This document shows positions 1 through 8,090 of a stretch of DNA of 16,661 nt, one piece after another. Location: assembly GCA_020216925.1 (NCBI GenBank), contig JAIWOL010000089.1, positions 1 to 16,661 of the forward strand, read 5' to 3'. The DNA comes from Thiobacillus sp. GTDB taxonomy: Bacteria; Pseudomonadota; Gammaproteobacteria; Burkholderiales; Thiobacillaceae. Position 1 is the first letter of the stretch, and each line of letters starts with the position of its first letter. Under the pieces are notes generated by a model, which had not been told where the DNA came from, did no database searches, and saw only the letters and a list, made by a program, of their open reading frames with translations. Made by a program: the position numbers and the translations under genes.

Positions 1-857
1 AACTGCACGTTGGAGCCGCCGGTGTCGACACCGATTTCACGCAGCACCGCCAGGGATGCGTCGCGCATGATCTGGTATTCCTTGTCGGTGAGCGTCTGCG
101 CGGGGGCGACAGTGATCGAATCGCCTGTGTGCACACCCATCGGGTCGAAGTTCTCGATCGAGCAGATGACGATGCAGTTGTCCTTGCGGTCACGCACCAC
201 TTCCATTTCATACTCTTTCCACCCGAGCAGCGACTCCTCAATCAGGAGCTCATGCGTCGGACTGGCCTCCAGTCCCCGCTCGCAGATGGCGACGAATTCA
301 TCCTTGTTGTAGGCGATCCCCCCTCCCGATCCACCCATGGTGAACGAGGGCCGGATAATGGTGGGAAAACCAAGCACAGCCTGCACCTGCAGCGCCTCCT
401 CCATGCTGTGGGCAATGGAAGAACGAGCCGAACCGAGCCCGAGTTTGGTCATGGCCGCCTTGAATTTTTCGCGGTCCTCGGCCTTGTCGATCGCTTCACG
501 CGAGGCGCCGATCATTTCAACCCCATACTTTTCCAGCACGCCATGCCTGGCCAGATCAAGCGAGCAGTTGAGCGCGGTCTGCCCGCCCATGGTCGGCAAC
601 AGTGCAGAAGGTCTTTCCTTGGCGATGATCTTTTCAACCACCTGCCATGTGATCGGCTCGATGTAGGTGACGTCGGCCATGTCTGGATCGGTCATGATCG
701 TCGCCGGATTGCTGTTGACCAGAATGACCTTGTAGCCTTCCTCGCGCAATGCCTTGCAAGCCTGCGCACCGGAGTAGTCAAATTCACATGCCTGCCCGAT
801 GACGATGGGGCCTGCGCCGATGATGAGTATGGATTGAAGGTCTGTGCGTTTGGGCAT
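1..857 (-). CDS. carB: Carbamoyl-phosphate synthase large subunit, N-terminal part (cut by window edge)
   Basis: Large, ammonia-using subunit of carbamoyl-phosphate synthetase. It makes carbamoyl phosphate from bicarbonate, ATP and ammonia channelled from CarA, feeding pyrimidine and arginine synthesis in the cytoplasm. Only the first 285 codons are present of a protein that is usually about 1,070 residues; the rest lies beyond the left edge. The start reads [17 protein letters not shown], the typical CarB N-terminus, followed by [13 protein letters not shown]. The ATP-grasp glycine-rich loop ([12 protein letters not shown]) is near residue 174. The ATG at 857 is the natural start, but no Shine-Dalgarno sequence precedes it; a triple GCCTCAC repeat sits there instead. 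The gene lies 52 nt downstream of carA and is presumably co-transcribed with it. Confidence 0.97.
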   Translation of the reverse strand, partial: MPKRTDLQSILIIGAGPIVIGQACEFDYSGAQACKALREEGYKVILVNSNPATIMTDPDMADVTYIEPITWQVVEKIIAKERPSALLPTMGGQTALNCSLDLARHGVLEKYGVEMIGASREAIDKAEDREKFKAAMTKLGLGSARSSIAHSMEEALQVQAVLGFPTIIRPSFTMGGSGGGIAYNKDEFVAICERGLEASPTHELLIEESLLGWKEYEMEVVRDRKDNCIVICSIENFDPMGVHTGDSITVAPAQTLTDKEYQIMRDASLAVLREIGVDTGGSNVQ

Positions 858-863
858 TATTCG

Positions 864-884
864 GTGAGGCGTGAGGCGTGAGGC
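864..884. repeat. Three tandem copies of a 7-bp unit before carB
   Basis: Three perfect head-to-tail copies of GTGAGGC (864-870, 871-877, 878-884); on the coding strand they read GCCTCAC three times. The array ends 6 nt before the carB ATG, exactly where a ribosome binding site would lie. The unit is not a multiple of three, but it is outside both reading frames. Confidence 0.9.
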
Positions 885-909
885 GCAAGGTGGTTCGCCA
901 TCGCACGGC

Positions 910-2040
910 TTAGCGCCCTTGCTCCATCATCGAAACAAAACGGTCAAAGAGATAGCCCACGTCATGCGGGCCGGGACTGGCTTCCGGATGCCCCTGGAAG
1001 CTGAAAGCCGGCGCATCAGTGCGCGCAATGCCCTGCAGGCTGCCATCAAACAGAGAAACATGGGTGCGGCGGATATTGTTGGGCAGCGTGGCGGCATCAA
1101 CGGCAAAACCATGGTTCTGGCTGGTGATGGCGACACGGCCGCTGTCCAGGTCTTTGACCGGATGGTTGGCGCCATGATGGCCAAATTTCATCTTGACGGT
1201 TTTGGCGCCCGAAGCCAGCGCCAGCAGTTGATGCCCCAGACAAATCCCGAATGTCGGCACGTGCGATGCGACGATTTCACGGATCGCAGCAATGGCGTAG
1301 TCGCAAGGTTCGGGATCACCCGGCCCGTTCGACAGGAACACGCCGTCTGGCTTCAGGGCCAGCGCCTCGGCAGCGGTAGCGGTAGCGGGCAAGACGGTCA
1401 GGCGACAGCCGCGCTGCGCCAGCATCCGCAGAATGTTGCGTTTTACGCCGTAGTCGAACGCCACGACATGGAAACGGGGCGCAGTCTGACGGCCATACCC
1501 CTTGCCGAGTGCCCATTCGGACTCATCCCAGTCATACGCGGTCGATGCGCTCACCACCTTTGCCAGATCCATCCCCGCCAATCCCGGAAAAGCACGCGCA
1601 TGTTCGAGCGCCTGGGCCTCGTCCACCTTGCCGGCCATGATGCAGCCATTCTGGGCGCCTTTTTCACGAAGTATGCGAGTCAGGCGGCGCGTGTCGATAT
1701 TGGCAATGGCGACGATATTCTGGGCAGCCAGGTAATCCCCAAGCGACTGGCTGGCCCTGAAATTGGAATGAAGACGCGGCACATCCCGAACCACCAGACC
1801 GGCGGCATGGATGCGATCAGCCTCGACATCTTCGGGGTTGACGCCGGTATTCCCGATATGGGGATAGGTCAGGGTAACGATCTGCCGGGAGTAGGATGGG
1901 TCAGTGAGAATTTCCTGATAGCCGGTCAAGGCAGTATTGAACACCACCTCGCCGGATGCAGTGCCTTCGGCGCCCAGCGAAAGGCCGCGAAACACCGAAC
2001 CGTCAGCAAGAACAAGGATGGCGGGTTGGGTTCCAGACAA
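910..2040 (-). CDS. carA: Carbamoyl-phosphate synthase small subunit
   Basis: Glutamine amidotransferase subunit of carbamoyl-phosphate synthetase; it hydrolyses glutamine and passes ammonia to CarB. The N-terminal CarA domain begins around [13 protein letters not shown]. The C-terminal class I glutaminase has the nucleophile elbow GICLGHQ (Cys267 in this numbering) and the His351/Glu353 pair in FQGHPEAS; these match Cys269, His353 and Glu355 of the E. coli enzyme within two positions. I place the start at the TTG at 2040 because a GGAG sits 7 nt upstream (2048-2051), which gives 376 residues against about 382 in E. coli. An upstream in-frame TTG at 2067 would add nine residues, but it lies inside a strong hairpin and has no ribosome binding site. 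A promoter and a terminator-like hairpin precede the gene. Confidence 0.96.
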   Translation of the reverse strand: MSGTQPAILVLADGSVFRGLSLGAEGTASGEVVFNTALTGYQEILTDPSYSRQIVTLTYPHIGNTGVNPEDVEADRIHAAGLVVRDVPRLHSNFRASQSLGDYLAAQNIVAIANIDTRRLTRILREKGAQNGCIMAGKVDEAQALEHARAFPGLAGMDLAKVVSASTAYDWDESEWALGKGYGRQTAPRFHVVAFDYGVKRNILRMLAQRGCRLTVLPATATAAEALALKPDGVFLSNGPGDPEPCDYAIAAIREIVASHVPTFGICLGHQLLALASGAKTVKMKFGHHGANHPVKDLDSGRVAITSQNHGFAVDAATLPNNIRRTHVSLFDGSLQGIARTDAPAFSFQGHPEASPGPHDVGYLFDRFVSMMEQGR

Positions 2041-2066
2041 GGGGACGCTCCGTAAGACAGGTGACA

Positions 2067-2104
2067 AAATTCAGGCGAGCCGTTTTCACGGCCCGCCTGA
2101 ATTT
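2067..2104 (-). terminator. Terminator-like hairpin in the carA leader
   Basis: An 11-bp arm (2067-2077 with 2094-2104), one A/C mismatch, then 5 bp (2079-2083 with 2088-2092), closed by a 4-nt loop. Read on the minus strand, the stem ends in a run of four T then G. It could terminate the bamE-dapB-glutaredoxin transcript. It also lies immediately downstream of the predicted carA promoter, so the carA mRNA must contain it, which makes an attenuator or a 5' stabilising stem possible. The structure is clear; the role is inferred. Confidence 0.75.
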
Positions 2105-2115
2105 GTAGTGCGCGG

Positions 2116-2144
2116 ATTGTAGCCTATCGGACGGTGGGCATCAA
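2116..2144 (-). promoter_or_regulatory. Predicted sigma70-type promoter of carAB
   Basis: On the minus strand, TTGATG (2139-2144) and TACAAT (2116-2121) are separated by exactly 17 bp, close to the TTGACA/TATAAT consensus. Transcription would start near 2109, a few bases before the leader hairpin and about 70 nt before the carA TTG start. It lies in the 129-nt gap after the glutaredoxin gene. Confidence 0.75.
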
Positions 2145-2169
2145 TGCCGGGCCCGTCTGGGCGGCGGGT

Positions 2170-2424
2170 TCAGGACTGCAAATGTTCCAGTCCCCCATCC
2201 ATGTCGAGCTCGGTCAATTCGGTAAACCCGCCGATACATTTGCCTTCCACCACGATCTGTGGAACCGTGCGCGCACCATTGGTGACAACGCCAAATTCCT
2301 TCATGGCTTCACGATCGAGGTCGATTCGCACCTCGTCGTAAGCGATGCCACGTTTATCGAGGAAAGCCTTGGCCTTGACGCAAATGGGACAGGTACCGGT
2401 GCTGTATACCTTGACTTGATTCAT
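2170..2424 (-). CDS. grxC: Glutaredoxin (dithiol type)
   Basis: Small thiol-disulfide oxidoreductase of 84 residues, the usual size of GrxC. It would use glutathione to reduce protein disulfides or mixed disulfides in the cytoplasm. The active site is CPIC (Cys12 and Cys15), following the beta strand VKVYST. The cis-proline motif TVPQI and the glycine pair GGF before the last helix complete the glutathione-binding groove. Two active-site cysteines argue against the monothiol CGFS class (GrxD). The usual GrxC active site is CPYC, so the Ile is a small variation and the symbol is tentative. The gene starts 15 nt after the dapB stop and is probably the last gene of a bamE-dapB-grx operon. Confidence 0.88.
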   Translation of the reverse strand: MNQVKVYSTGTCPICVKAKAFLDKRGIAYDEVRIDLDREAMKEFGVVTNGARTVPQIVVEGKCIGGFTELTELDMDGGLEHLQS

Positions 2425-2439
2425 GAGATCACCCGCAGG

Positions 2440-3243
2440 TCAGTTGAGATTCAAAACATCGCGCATATTGTAGAGACCCGGCGCGCGTCCCTGCAGCCAT
2501 TTGGCCGCACGCAGCGCACCCTGCGCGAAGGTGGCGCGACTGCTGGCCTTGTGGGTCAGTTCGACGCGCTCGCCTGCCCCAGCGAACAGCAGCGTATGAT
2601 CGCCCACGATGTCCCCACCGCGCACAGTGGCAAAACCGATGGTCTTCGGATCTCGCTCACCCGTCACCCCTTCGCGCCCGTAGACAGCGCACTGCGCGAG
2701 ATCGCGCCCGATTGCTCCGGCCACCGCGCGTCCCAAGCCAAGCGCGGTGCCTGAAGGCGCATCGATTTTATGTCGATGATGGGCCTCGATGATTTCAATG
2801 TCATAGCCTTCATCCAGCACCTGCGCGGCAAGCTCTGCCAGCTTCATCAGCAGATTGACGCCGACGCTCATGTTGGGTGAAAACACCACGGGAACATGTC
2901 GCGCGGCTGTGTTGATACGGGCTATACCGGCATCATCGAAACCGGTTGTACCGATGACCAGGGGCACACCCGCTTCGACACAGGCGTCCAGATACGCAAA
3001 GGTGGCTTCGGGCCGGGTGAAATCGATGAGCGCATCTGCGCCGGGCAAGACATCCTCAGGCCGCGCAGAAACGTGTACTCGGCTCAGCCCGCCCCAGGCC
3101 GCCTCGGCATCCTGCCCCAACAGAGGGCTGCCGGGACGGTCAAGCGCAGCGTGCAGGCTGCAATCCGGGTCGGCATTGACCGCTTCAATGAGGGTTCGGC
3201 CCATGCGGCCGGACACACCCGCCAGCGCGATTTTCAGATTCAA
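2440..3243 (-). CDS. dapB: 4-hydroxy-tetrahydrodipicolinate reductase
   Basis: Second committed step of lysine and diaminopimelate synthesis: NAD(P)H-dependent reduction of hydroxy-tetrahydrodipicolinate. The length of 267 residues is close to the 273 of E. coli DapB. The dinucleotide-binding loop GVSGRMG is at residues 9-15 right after the first strand. The signature [15 protein letters not shown] carries the catalytic His155 and Lys159, equivalent to His159 and Lys163 of E. coli. The C-terminal domain ends in the usual DVLNL stretch. The ATG at 3243 overlaps the bamE stop by 4 nt (ATGA), so the two are translationally coupled. Diaminopimelate is needed for peptidoglycan, which links it loosely to the upstream envelope gene. 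Confidence 0.97.
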   Translation of the reverse strand: MNLKIALAGVSGRMGRTLIEAVNADPDCSLHAALDRPGSPLLGQDAEAAWGGLSRVHVSARPEDVLPGADALIDFTRPEATFAYLDACVEAGVPLVIGTTGFDDAGIARINTAARHVPVVFSPNMSVGVNLLMKLAELAAQVLDEGYDIEIIEAHHRHKIDAPSGTALGLGRAVAGAIGRDLAQCAVYGREGVTGERDPKTIGFATVRGGDIVGDHTLLFAGAGERVELTHKASSRATFAQGALRAAKWLQGRAPGLYNMRDVLNLN

Positions 3244-4325
3244 GGCCGTGCTCCACGCAGGATGGACAGTACTTTTTCCTGCACGATCAGCCAGCGGCCA
3301 TCACGAGAAACGAGCTTCAATTGCTTCACCACCGCGTCACGGTAGCTGTCCGAACGATAGAACTGGTTGAATGTGACCGTCGCGCTCCCGTCGTCATTGC
3401 GCTCGACCGAGGGCGAATCAATACGCAAGTCGATATTCGTCGACATGCCCAGCAGCAGTTTGCGGCGTTTTTCCCAATCGCCACGACTGGAATAACCGAC
3501 GGGAACGAACTCGGCGTCGTAGGCAGCCAGATAAGCTGACTCATTGCGCGCGGCCCAGGCTTTTGCCCAGGCATCGACCGCTTGCAACACGGCATCGTCG
3601 TCGAGCCCAGCCGGCTGCGTGTCCGGAAAAGGCGGAATGACATCCGGCCGAATCCGCTCGACGTCGGTTTCTACGATCATGCCTGGCGGGGGTTCCGGTT
3701 TAACACGCGGATCGACATACGCCGGGGCATTCGGTGGACTGGGCAACGGCGCCACAATTGTTGCGGCGGATTGCGCCGTGGGGCCGACTGCGGGCGGCGG
3801 CGCGCCAGCCGGCTGGGGCACCGCCGGTCGCACGGCGGCGCTCTCGGCAAAAACAGTCTCCCGTGCAACCGGCTTGTCTGCAGCGGGGACAGGTTTGCCG
3901 GTTGCCGCGGCAGGCAACGCACCTGCCTGGGCTGACGCAACCTGCGTATTTGCTGTCCGGGCGGACTCGGCCACCCCGGACGCCGATATCTCAGACGCGG
4001 GGGGGACGGCCGGCAGATCGCCTTCTATGCGTGCCAGCGTGTCGCCTTCGAAAAACAGGGTGATGCGCTTTTGTTCGGTCAACTGGCCGGATTTGTAATA
4101 CAGATAGACATAGTCCCATCGGTCTGTGCGAAAGGGATCAACCACCAGTGGCGTGCCAAGCAGAAAACGAACCTGGGCACGGTTGAGTCCGATCTTCAGC
4201 CGCGCGACATTTTCCTGGTCAAGGGCATTGCCCTGCTGAACGTCGATACGATGCGGCCCAATCCTCGGAACAGAACATCCTGCAACCAAGCCAAGAAATA
4301 AAAGGGGGAACAGAATTCGACGCAT
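3240..4325 (-). CDS. bamE: BamE-type outer membrane lipoprotein with C-terminal NTF2-like domain
   Basis: Predicted lipoprotein of 361 residues. A signal peptide ends in the lipobox VAGC, with Cys17 as the lipidated residue and Ser at +2, which favours outer membrane sorting. Residues about 28-102 form the BamE (SmpA/OmlA) domain: the helix [23 protein letters not shown], then WDYVYLYY and a final strand LTLFF-like ([15 protein letters not shown]). Residues about 105-225 are a low-complexity Ala/Pro linker. Residues about 243-355 look like a Cds6-type NTF2 domain ([18 protein letters not shown], then [31 protein letters not shown]). BamE assists the BAM complex in inserting beta-barrel proteins; typical members have about 110-180 residues, so the extension is unusual. 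The gene is divergent from fur and overlaps dapB by 4 nt. The BamE call is firm; the C-terminal assignment rests on sequence resemblance. Confidence 0.88.
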   Translation of the reverse strand: MRRILFPLLFLGLVAGCSVPRIGPHRIDVQQGNALDQENVARLKIGLNRAQVRFLLGTPLVVDPFRTDRWDYVYLYYKSGQLTEQKRITLFFEGDTLARIEGDLPAVPPASEISASGVAESARTANTQVASAQAGALPAAATGKPVPAADKPVARETVFAESAAVRPAVPQPAGAPPPAVGPTAQSAATIVAPLPSPPNAPAYVDPRVKPEPPPGMIVETDVERIRPDVIPPFPDTQPAGLDDDAVLQAVDAWAKAWAARNESAYLAAYDAEFVPVGYSSRGDWEKRRKLLLGMSTNIDLRIDSPSVERNDDGSATVTFNQFYRSDSYRDAVVKQLKLVSRDGRWLIVQEKVLSILRGARP

Positions 4326-4344
4326 AGCCCGAAACCGGTAAGGG

Positions 4345-4372
4345 TTCAGTCGTTTTCAAAAGAACGTATGAT
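4345..4372 (+). promoter_or_regulatory. Possible fur promoter
   Basis: In the 79-nt gap between the divergent bamE and fur starts, TATGAT (4367-4372) is a good -10 element. The best -35 at a suitable distance is TTCAGT (4345-4350, 16-bp spacer), only a partial match. No convincing Fur box is visible. The gap must also hold the bamE promoter, for which no clear candidate is seen. Confidence 0.35.
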
Positions 4373-4404
4373 AGCGTATTAGCGTTTTCCATCCGGAGCC
4401 CACC

Positions 4405-4851
4405 TTGAGTAATCCATCCGACCTTAAGAACATCGGCCTCAAGGCTACGCTGCCCCGACTGAAAATCCTTGATCTGTTCGAACAAAGCGACAAACGGCAC
4501 ATGACAGCCGAGGAGGTATACCGCCTTTTATCTGACGAAGGCCAGGATATCGGGCTGGCAACGGTCTACCGCGTTTTGACGCAATTCGAGCAGGCTGGCC
4601 TGTTGATGCGCCACCATTTCGACAGTGACAAGGCGGTTTTCGAACTCAATCACGGCGAACATCACGACCATCTTGTCTGCCTGCAATGCGGGAAAGTGGA
4701 AGAGTTCATGGATGCCGAGATAGAGAAACGCCAGCAGCGCATTGCAAAAGACCGCGGGTTCAGCATCCATGATCATTCATTGCAGATCTATGCCGACTGC
4801 ATCAAGGACAACTGCCCGAATCGCAAGCCCGGGGAGCCTCGTCACCGCTGA
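4405..4851 (+). CDS. fur: Ferric uptake regulator Fur
   Basis: Iron-responsive repressor of 148 residues, the only plus-strand gene here. The N-terminal winged helix spans about residues 1-80 and includes the recognition region [17 protein letters not shown]. The dimerisation and metal domain follows: HHDHLVC with His86, His87 and His89, the zinc pair Cys92/Cys95 (CLQC) and a second pair Cys132/Cys137. The start is a TTG at 4405 supported by GGAG at 4395-4398, 6 nt upstream; no ATG lies in frame until residue 33, inside the DNA-binding domain. The N-terminus [21 protein letters not shown] is the betaproteobacterial Fur form. The divergent bamE neighbour is the usual context. The last 10 nt overlap the convergent btuF-like gene. 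Confidence 0.96.
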   Translation: MSNPSDLKNIGLKATLPRLKILDLFEQSDKRHMTAEEVYRLLSDEGQDIGLATVYRVLTQFEQAGLLMRHHFDSDKAVFELNHGEHHDHLVCLQCGKVEEFMDAEIEKRQQRIAKDRGFSIHDHSLQIYADCIKDNCPNRKPGEPRHR

Positions 4852-5705
4852 TACGGGGCCAGCGCCTCGCACAAATGCGCCACGCCGTTTATCAAGCGTG
4901 GCGTGGCACGATGAAGCCGGTCTGAATCCACCTGGATGAAAGCCCGTTTCCGCACTGCGGGCAGTTGAGAAAACGACTGCCAATGGGCCTGCATGTCGGC
5001 GCTTTCAATGCTGCCGGCAATCAGTCCGGGCATCCGCAGCAGGACAGCTTCGCGCGACACGACCGGTGCCACGCTGTCGAGATCGTCGAAGAGATTGCGG
5101 GCACCGCAAACACGCAGCGCCTCGCTGATCCAGTGCTGACCGCCAACCGTCATCAACGGCCGGTCCCAGATTTGATAGAAAACCGGCAAGAGGGTTTTTT
5201 TCGCATAGCGCCTTTTGAGTCCGCTCAGCTCCGTTTGGTAGGTCTGCGCTGCCTTGCTGCCTGCCTCGGGGTGACCGGTGGCCGTTCCTAGCAATTTCAG
5301 CAGGCGCGAAACATCGTCCAGCCGGGCCGCTTCCGTGCGCAAGACCGGGATGCCGAGCCGCGCGATGCCATGCAGATCCGCCGCACGGTTGCCGCCCGAC
5401 CAGGCCACGATCAGATCGGGCTTCAATGCCAGAATCCGCTCAAGACGAATGCGGCTGAAATCCCCCACCCTGGGCAGGTATCGGGCTGCCGCAGGGTAGT
5501 CACTTGCGCTGTCGACCCCCACAATCTGGCTGCCCGCGCCCACGGCAAACAACAGCTCGGTGAGGTGCGGCGACAATGAAATGATGCGTTGAGGCGCTCG
5601 TTCCAGCGTGAGTCGCTGCCCGCTGTCGTCGTCGATCAGGATGGTCGCTGCCAGAACAGGCCACCCCGCGAGCAGCATGAACCCGATAAGTGCGCACCTG
5701 ATCAC
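4842..5705 (-). CDS. btuF: BtuF-like periplasmic cobalamin-binding protein
   Basis: Substrate-binding component of an ABC importer, 287 residues. A signal peptide (residues 1-19, cleavage after PVLA) is followed by a class III periplasmic-binding fold: [19 protein letters not shown] near the N-terminus, then [23 protein letters not shown], and a second lobe with [22 protein letters not shown]. These are typical of BtuF, which delivers vitamin B12 to BtuCD. The start is GTG at 5705, giving a 4-nt GTGA overlap with the upstream cobC-like stop and placing the signal peptide at the N-terminus; longer in-frame extensions run through the upstream gene. No permease or ATPase partner is nearby, so the ligand is inferred from family resemblance and the CobC-like neighbour. 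Siderophore or haem binding proteins of the same fold are the alternative. Confidence 0.85.
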   Translation of the reverse strand: MIRCALIGFMLLAGWPVLAATILIDDDSGQRLTLERAPQRIISLSPHLTELLFAVGAGSQIVGVDSASDYPAAARYLPRVGDFSRIRLERILALKPDLIVAWSGGNRAADLHGIARLGIPVLRTEAARLDDVSRLLKLLGTATGHPEAGSKAAQTYQTELSGLKRRYAKKTLLPVFYQIWDRPLMTVGGQHWISEALRVCGARNLFDDLDSVAPVVSREAVLLRMPGLIAGSIESADMQAHWQSFSQLPAVRKRAFIQVDSDRLHRATPRLINGVAHLCEALAPYQR

Positions 5706-6298
5706 GACATCAGACGGAGATTCCCGTGAAAGACCAGATGGGCATGCCCGGATTCGAAGCGCAGGCGCGTCAATGATGCGCTGGCGACCTCGATACGGTA
5801 TGCCTGCGCCAGCGGCACATGCAGCGCCCAGGCCAGCGCCATGCGTATCACGCCGGCGTGACACACCAGCAGCACATGTTCGCCCGGGTTTGCCGCGATC
5901 ATTTCATCGAGCGCCTCGCTGACGCGCGCATGAAAAGCCGGCAACGCCTCCGCACCCAGTGGCCTTGCGCCAACCGGATCAGCCTTGAAACGCGCCAGAC
6001 TGCCGGGCCAACGCGTATCGATTTCAGCCGCAGTCAGACCTTCCCATTCGCCAAAGCCGACTTCCTTGAAGCGCGGCTCGAAAACCAGAGGCAAACCGCG
6101 TCGCCGCGCCAAAGCTTCTGCAAAAACCCGGCAACGCATCAGGGGAGAGGACACGACACGCGTCCACGGCGCAACCTCACCTATTGCATCATGCATTTGC
6201 ACCCAGCCTCTCTCAGACAGGGGGTCGTCAATCTGGCCACGGTACTTTCGCCCGCCAACGGGTTCCCCGTGACGCATCAGGTCCAGCGTTGTGTTCAT
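5702..6298 (-). CDS. cobC: Histidine phosphatase, CobC (alpha-ribazole phosphatase)-like
   Basis: Phosphoglycerate-mutase-fold phosphatase of 198 residues. The catalytic RHG motif is at residues 9-11 (LDLMRHGEP), followed by [13 protein letters not shown], the SSPLMRC segment, the acid-donor region EVGFGEWEG, and the second catalytic histidine in VCHAGVIRM. The RHGE-x-YRG-x-x-D-x-PLSERG pattern is typical of CobC, which dephosphorylates alpha-ribazole phosphate in the lower-ligand branch of cobalamin synthesis. Other histidine phosphatases share the fold, so substrate specificity is uncertain; the adjacent BtuF-like gene supports a cobalamin role. It overlaps proB upstream and btuF downstream by 4 nt each, so it is translated as part of a coupled operon. 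Confidence 0.8.
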   Translation of the reverse strand: MNTTLDLMRHGEPVGGRKYRGQIDDPLSERGWVQMHDAIGEVAPWTRVVSSPLMRCRVFAEALARRRGLPLVFEPRFKEVGFGEWEGLTAAEIDTRWPGSLARFKADPVGARPLGAEALPAFHARVSEALDEMIAANPGEHVLLVCHAGVIRMALAWALHVPLAQAYRIEVASASLTRLRFESGHAHLVFHGNLRLMS

Positions 6299-7419
6299 TC
6301 CAGCATCACCAGATTGTCCCGATGGATCAGTTCAGGCTCATCGATATAGCCCAGCTCGCTTTCGATGGCGCGACTGGTTTTGCCGGCAATACGGCGCGCT
6401 TCATGTGCACTGTAGTTGACAAGCCCGCGAGCGATCTCGCGGCCGGTTGTGTCGATGACCGCAACCACTTCGCCCCGCTCGAATTCGCCCGTCACCCCCT
6501 TCACGCCTACCGGCAAAAGACTTTTGCCATCCTCGGTGAGCGCCCGCACCGCCCCCTCGTCGAGCACCACGCCCCCGCGCAATTGGAGATGGTCAGCCAG
6601 CCACTGCCGGCGGGCGGCCAGCGGGGCCTGTCGCGCCACGAGCTGGCTGCCGACGGCTTCGCCATCAGCCAGCCGCAATAGCACCCGCGCCTCGCGTCCG
6701 CTGCAAATGATGGTATGCGCGCCACTGCGAGCTGCACGCTTGGCTGCCAGTATCTTCGTCAGCATCCCCCCCGTGCCCACACTGCTGCCAGCCCCGCCTG
6801 CCATGCGCTCAAGTTCGGAATCCCCGGCATGAGCCTGCATGACCAGAGTCGCAGTAGGATCCTTGCGCGGATCTGCCGTATACAGACCTGCCTGATCGGT
6901 CAGGATGATCAGGCAGTCCGCCTCGATCAGGTTGGTGACCAGCGCACCCAGGGTATCGTTGTCACCCAGACGGATTTCGTCCGTGGCGACCGTATCGTTC
7001 TCGTTGATGATGGGGACAGTGCGCAACCCCAACAGGGTGCGCAGCGTGGAGCGGGCATTCAGGTAGCGCGTGCGGTCGGCCATATCTTCATGCGTCAGAA
7101 GGACCTGCGCCGCATGCAGCCCGTGCGCGCGGAAGATCGACTCATAGGCCTGCACCAAGCCCGTCTGGCCGATGGCTGCTGCCGCCTGAAGCTCATTCAC
7201 CGCCTTCGGTCTTTTTTTCCATCCCAGGCGCGCAATACCCTCGGCAATGGCACCCGATGACACCAGCACCACTTCCTTTCCTTTAGCGGTGAGCGCGGCG
7301 ATTTGTTCCGCCCAGCGCGCGAGCGCCTGATGATCCAGGCCACGGCCTTCCGCTGTCACCAGGCTCGAACCGACCTTGACGACGATGCGCCGGGCCTGTT
7401 TGACCACCGATTGGTTCAT
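6295..7419 (-). CDS. proB: Glutamate 5-kinase
   Basis: First enzyme of proline synthesis; it phosphorylates L-glutamate to glutamyl 5-phosphate. At 374 residues it is the full two-domain form (E. coli 367). The amino acid kinase domain shows [10 protein letters not shown] near the N-terminus, [29 protein letters not shown] for substrate binding, [12 protein letters not shown], and [15 protein letters not shown] in the nucleotide site. The C-terminal PUA domain runs from about residue 280 ([13 protein letters not shown] to the end). The usual partner proA is not adjacent. The gene is coupled by ATGA overlaps to the upstream CNP1-like gene and the downstream cobC-like gene. Feedback by proline is expected from the family. 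Confidence 0.97.
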   Translation of the reverse strand: MNQSVVKQARRIVVKVGSSLVTAEGRGLDHQALARWAEQIAALTAKGKEVVLVSSGAIAEGIARLGWKKRPKAVNELQAAAAIGQTGLVQAYESIFRAHGLHAAQVLLTHEDMADRTRYLNARSTLRTLLGLRTVPIINENDTVATDEIRLGDNDTLGALVTNLIEADCLIILTDQAGLYTADPRKDPTATLVMQAHAGDSELERMAGGAGSSVGTGGMLTKILAAKRAARSGAHTIICSGREARVLLRLADGEAVGSQLVARQAPLAARRQWLADHLQLRGGVVLDEGAVRALTEDGKSLLPVGVKGVTGEFERGEVVAVIDTTGREIARGLVNYSAHEARRIAGKTSRAIESELGYIDEPELIHRDNLVMLE

Positions 7420-7928
7420 CGAACCGCCTGCTTCAGGTTACGCACCCCTTCAGCACCGTCTTTTATCCGGATGCCGCCTGGGCAGAAATGATCCTCGAAC
7501 AGCGCTTTTTGATAAGACAGCAGCGAGCGGAACTTGATCGATTCCCAGCCCGCATTGCGCGCACGCGCCTTGGACCATGTGCCATCAGGATGGCCGTAGG
7601 CGTACAGCCGACGTTCACCCGATTCACAGCGCAAACCCTCGAACGAGACATTTCGCGCGCCTCCGACCGCATCAATCACGACGGTATAGCGCACAACCTT
7701 GTCCTCCCCCACGCTGATCGAGGCGGCATCGACAAAAAAACGGTTGGCGGTAGCCGAAGAAACCCGGAATGGAATGAGGTTTTCGGGCTTGGGATACGAA
7801 GGCAACTGAGCGGCGATTTCGACCCAGGGTTTGTCCTGTTCGAATTCGTAATCGAAATCCCCCCATTCAGCCTGTGCCAGCAGGGGCGCGCAGAGCAGAA
7901 ACATCGGCAGTATTTTCATGCCCAGCAT
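7416..7928 (-). CDS. CNP1-like family secreted protein of unknown function
   Basis: A 170-residue protein with a signal peptide (hydrophobic stretch about residues 5-18, likely cleavage after AQA at 20), so it is probably periplasmic. The mature part resembles the CNP1-like family of neisserial and other betaproteobacterial proteins: [62 protein letters not shown], and two conserved cysteines in LRC and HFC. No catalytic motif is evident and the molecular role is not known. It may start at the ATG at 7928 or at an in-frame ATG at 7919; neither has a strong ribosome binding site and both leave the signal peptide intact. It overlaps proB by 4 nt and is probably the first gene of the cluster ending with btuF. 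Confidence 0.82.
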   Translation of the reverse strand: MLGMKILPMFLLCAPLLAQAEWGDFDYEFEQDKPWVEIAAQLPSYPKPENLIPFRVSSATANRFFVDAASISVGEDKVVRYTVVIDAVGGARNVSFEGLRCESGERRLYAYGHPDGTWSKARARNAGWESIKFRSLLSYQKALFEDHFCPGGIRIKDGAEGVRNLKQAVR

Positions 7929-8023
7929 TGTATGCGGTTCACATTCGGGCTGGCTACGCTTTCACAGTGCAAGGCGCGGATTACGCATCGCTTGGCCGGA
8001 CTGGCAGTTGAAAACACGCCCGC

Positions 8024-8051
8024 AAAAAAAGCCGCAGACGCGGCTTTTTTT
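8024..8051 (-). terminator. Symmetric intrinsic terminator after sodB
   Basis: Seven A, a perfect GCCGC/GCGGC stem with a 4-nt loop, then seven T. It works as an intrinsic terminator on either strand. It lies 39 nt beyond the sodB stop and about 95 nt before the CNP1-like start, so it should end the sodB transcript and isolate the two units. Confidence 0.92.
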
Positions 8052-8090
8052 GTGCGTTCAGACCGGACATGGCCAGTCTTGACCAAACAA

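Noticed and set aside
129..881. Long plus-strand open frame opposite carB
   Set aside because: No recognisable domain. It is the mirror frame of a well-conserved CarB sequence in GC-rich DNA, where antisense frames are often open.
4326..4404. Searched for a Fur box in the fur/bamE intergenic region
   Set aside because: The AT-rich stretch has a repeated TAGCGT but no adequate match to the 19-bp Fur consensus.
4842..5705. Searched for a cobalamin riboswitch near cobC/btuF
   Set aside because: The genes are internal to an overlapping operon with no leader, and the 162-nt region before the first gene is mostly a terminator and shows no long structured leader.
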